Assembly: GCA_016713885.1 (NCBI GenBank) | Contig: JADJOF010000002.1 | Location: 434,001-498,000, forward strand | Origin: Bdellovibrionales bacterium | GTDB taxonomy: Bacteria > Bdellovibrionota > Bdellovibrionia > Bdellovibrionales > JAMPXM01 | Reading direction: 5' to 3' | DNA length: 64,000 nt | Part shown: positions 62,457 through 64,000 of the stretch, one piece after another | Position numbering within the stretch: the stretch's first letter is position 1 | How the letters are laid out: each line of letters starts with the position of its first letter | Program-made: the position numbers and the translations under genes | Notes under the pieces: model-generated | Told to the model about the DNA's origin: nothing | The model's input: the letters and a program-made list of their open reading frames with translations, nothing else | The model's database searches: none

Positions 62457-62593
62457 CGATAAGCCTCGACTGAAGTATTGAATTTAAATTGCCAAATCGA
62501 GTTTACGCACAATGCAACGTCGCGAAAAGAATATTTTCGAACAGCTGGAAACCCGCACCAATACTCAATTCTTTCTCTGACCGGGAATTGCTG

Positions 62594-62939
62594 ATTCAAT
62601 AGGGGCATGCGGGCTGCGGCACAAGTATTGTTGGCCTGATTTTGGCGCGTGGGTTGGCTTGCACCGGTTCAATTTTCGGGTCTGTGACTGTGTTTGGGCA
62701 AGTGTAAACGAGTTTTTGCATGAGGCTTTGGCGAGTGAGACTTGTTTTGGACGTGGCTTTCCATTGGCGTCAGGTGAAATCCCATTACGCGAAGTCGAAA
62801 TCCGGAAAATGCTGAATGTCATCATCAGTGGTCCGACTTGGCGGGCCTCGCGCCGACCAAATTGTTGGCGGCCTTGTCGGTAAACCCAGATGCTCGAGAA
62901 TTTTCCTGATAACTTGCGGGTCCTCGATCGCAGCAATGA
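62594..62939 (-). mobile_element. IS91 transposase 3' fragment, second copy
   Basis: 345 bp matching 58554-58899 with about four differences including two single-base indels. It ends abruptly at 62939, where the duplicated 325-bp sequence begins. Confidence 0.9.
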
Positions 62940-63264
62940 GTACCGTTCCAATATCCTGGGATCGGCACCATTGCCTTCCCGTCGTGAACGGACCTTTATG
63001 GTCGGTTAAGAGTGCAGATTTGAGTCCGGCCTGGTCGGCGATTAAAATTGAAATGACGTGAATTCCGAGGCGCTCGCGGTCACTTCTTTGCGCACGAACG
63101 ACGGAGAAAGTCACCTCGTCGAACTTCTCGACATACATGAAGTTTTGAAAATCCAGCCATCCGCGGGTTACGCTTCAGTTCACCAAAACATCGCATGACC
63201 AGCACGGAGGCTGAAGCACGAACTATAGATTCAATTTGCAGTGCCTATCAAGTCTTCCCTTAGA
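62940..63264. repeat. Uninterrupted copy of the 325-bp sequence
   Basis: Contains both halves found at 56753 and 58400 in one piece, with a single CCTCGTCG at 63114-63121. It is the empty-site form that proves the ISL3 insertion. It includes the start region of the downstream transposase. Confidence 0.92.
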
Positions 63265-63999
63265 AGAAGGTTTCTCGCTCGATGAACTCGTTATCGAAAC
63301 CAAACGGATGTTCGAAACCGAAGGCATGGCGGGGCTCGTAAATCTGATCGCAGTATTGCTCGATTGGATCGTGCATCAATCGCTGCTCGGGCGCTGGGAG
63401 AAGGCAGACCCTGGCCGGTGCTGCGCACACGCACACTACGTGGTGCATGGCCGCGAGGCGAAGTCGATTCGCTCGAGCGTAGGCCTACTCGCACTTTTGT
63501 GGACGCGTATACGTTGTCGGGGCTGCGGAAAGTCATTTGTCCCGCTTCGTGGATACTTTGAACATGGAGCGCCATCAGCGAAAGACGTCGGAACTAGAGA
63601 AGATCGTGGCCGAAGTTGTCTCCGAGCAGAGCTATCGGCGGTCGAGTCAGCATCTCGAAACGATCGGCTCGATCCCGGTTCCGCACACAACACTTCACCG
63701 TTGGGTGATGACATCAGACTGCGACAAGATCGACATGAAGAAACGAGTTCAGACGCTCGTCGCCGACGGCACTGGTTTTAAGCAGAAGCCCGATTCCGAC
63801 GGCAGTAACCGCGGCGAAGTGTGCGTTGTCGTCGGCATCACAAAGGAAAACACAATTGTTCCCTATGGCGCATGGACGGAAGAGTCGTGGGCCGCGATTA
63901 GCCGCGAGATCAAGCGGGCGAACCATCCGAGTTCGAAGATCAAGTTCACTCCAATCGCAGACCTTCTTGTCTCCGACGGGGAAGTGCCACTCGTCAAAT
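63218..63999 (+). pseudogene. DDE transposase, family unclear, one frameshift, runs off the window
   Basis: The start codon seen in the other copy (ATG) is ACG here (63218); TTG at 63236 is the next in-frame option. Frame 1 reads FSLDELVIETKRMFETEGMA and IRCRGCGKSFVPLRG (zinc ribbon); from about 63550 another frame continues MERHQRKTSELEKIVAEVVS, QHLETIGSIPVPHTTLHRWV and LVADGTGFKQK with DGEVPLV, likely DDE aspartates. The 3' end is outside the window. Perhaps ISKra4- or UPF0236-like, but I cannot assign it. Confidence 0.65.
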
Positions 64000-64000
64000 A

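Noticed and set aside
1..63999. CRISPR arrays, rRNA and tRNA genes
   Set aside because: No regularly spaced repeats, rRNA signatures or convincing cloverleaf/T-loop sequences were noticed on either strand; tRNA absence is by eye only.

Overview
The window is a Gram-negative chromosome segment. It shows signal peptides, lipoproteins, outer-membrane beta-barrels (an OMPLA phospholipase among them), a periplasmic alpha-2-macroglobulin operon, L,D-transpeptidases and a c-type haem protein. The many secreted or periplasmic enzymes (PHB depolymerase, metzincin, cyanophycinase-like peptidase, phospholipase) and unrecognised secreted proteins fit a Bdellovibrionota or other delta-type proteobacterium. 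That placement is inference; no rRNA or tRNA gene was seen that could fix it.

Layout. 0-21 kb is mostly housekeeping and envelope genes: dihydroorotase, thioredoxin with a divergent ArsR regulator, a lipoprotein, PHB depolymerase, a CBS-less IMPDH/GMP reductase relative, glutaminase, L,D-transpeptidase, FMN-dependent glutamate synthase-like protein, hybrid histidine kinase, PPK2 and haem oxygenase. 21.6-30.9 kb is a complete, translationally coupled yfaA-yfaT-yfaS-yfaQ-yfaP operon built around a bacterial alpha-2-macroglobulin. 30.9-34.4 kb holds a cytochrome b561, YaeQ, OsmC and an arsenic locus (arsR divergent from acr3-arsC). 34.4-43.8 kb holds envelope and secreted proteins, a methyltransferase, OMPLA and an AraC regulator. 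43.9-47.0 kb is a six-gene minus-strand operon: Cys-motif peptide, MNIO/DUF692 enzyme, DUF2063 partner, DoxX, ECF sigma and zinc-finger anti-sigma, i.e. a bufferin-type copper/metallophore RiPP system with its own regulators. 47.5-52.0 kb holds an XRE-type regulator, a metzincin and a BlaI/BlaR1 pair in which the BlaR1 sensor domain is a class-B-PBP-like transpeptidase domain.

52.1-64 kb is accessory: a tyrosine integrase and excisionase, a decayed HEPN/MNT remnant, a nucleotidyltransferase, a CYTH-like secreted protein, then a nest of transposons. This nest contains an ISL3 element inserted in a 325-bp sequence whose uninterrupted copy lies 6 kb away and shows the 8-bp target duplication, two IS91-family fragments, an IS4-like transposase, and a further DDE transposase that runs off the window.

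A striking overall feature is reading-frame damage. About eleven otherwise well-conserved chromosomal genes carry one or two single-base frameshifts or a lone nonsense codon, several of them in homopolymer runs. This looks more like residual long-read sequencing error than mass pseudogenisation, so the frameshifted genes are annotated at full length.
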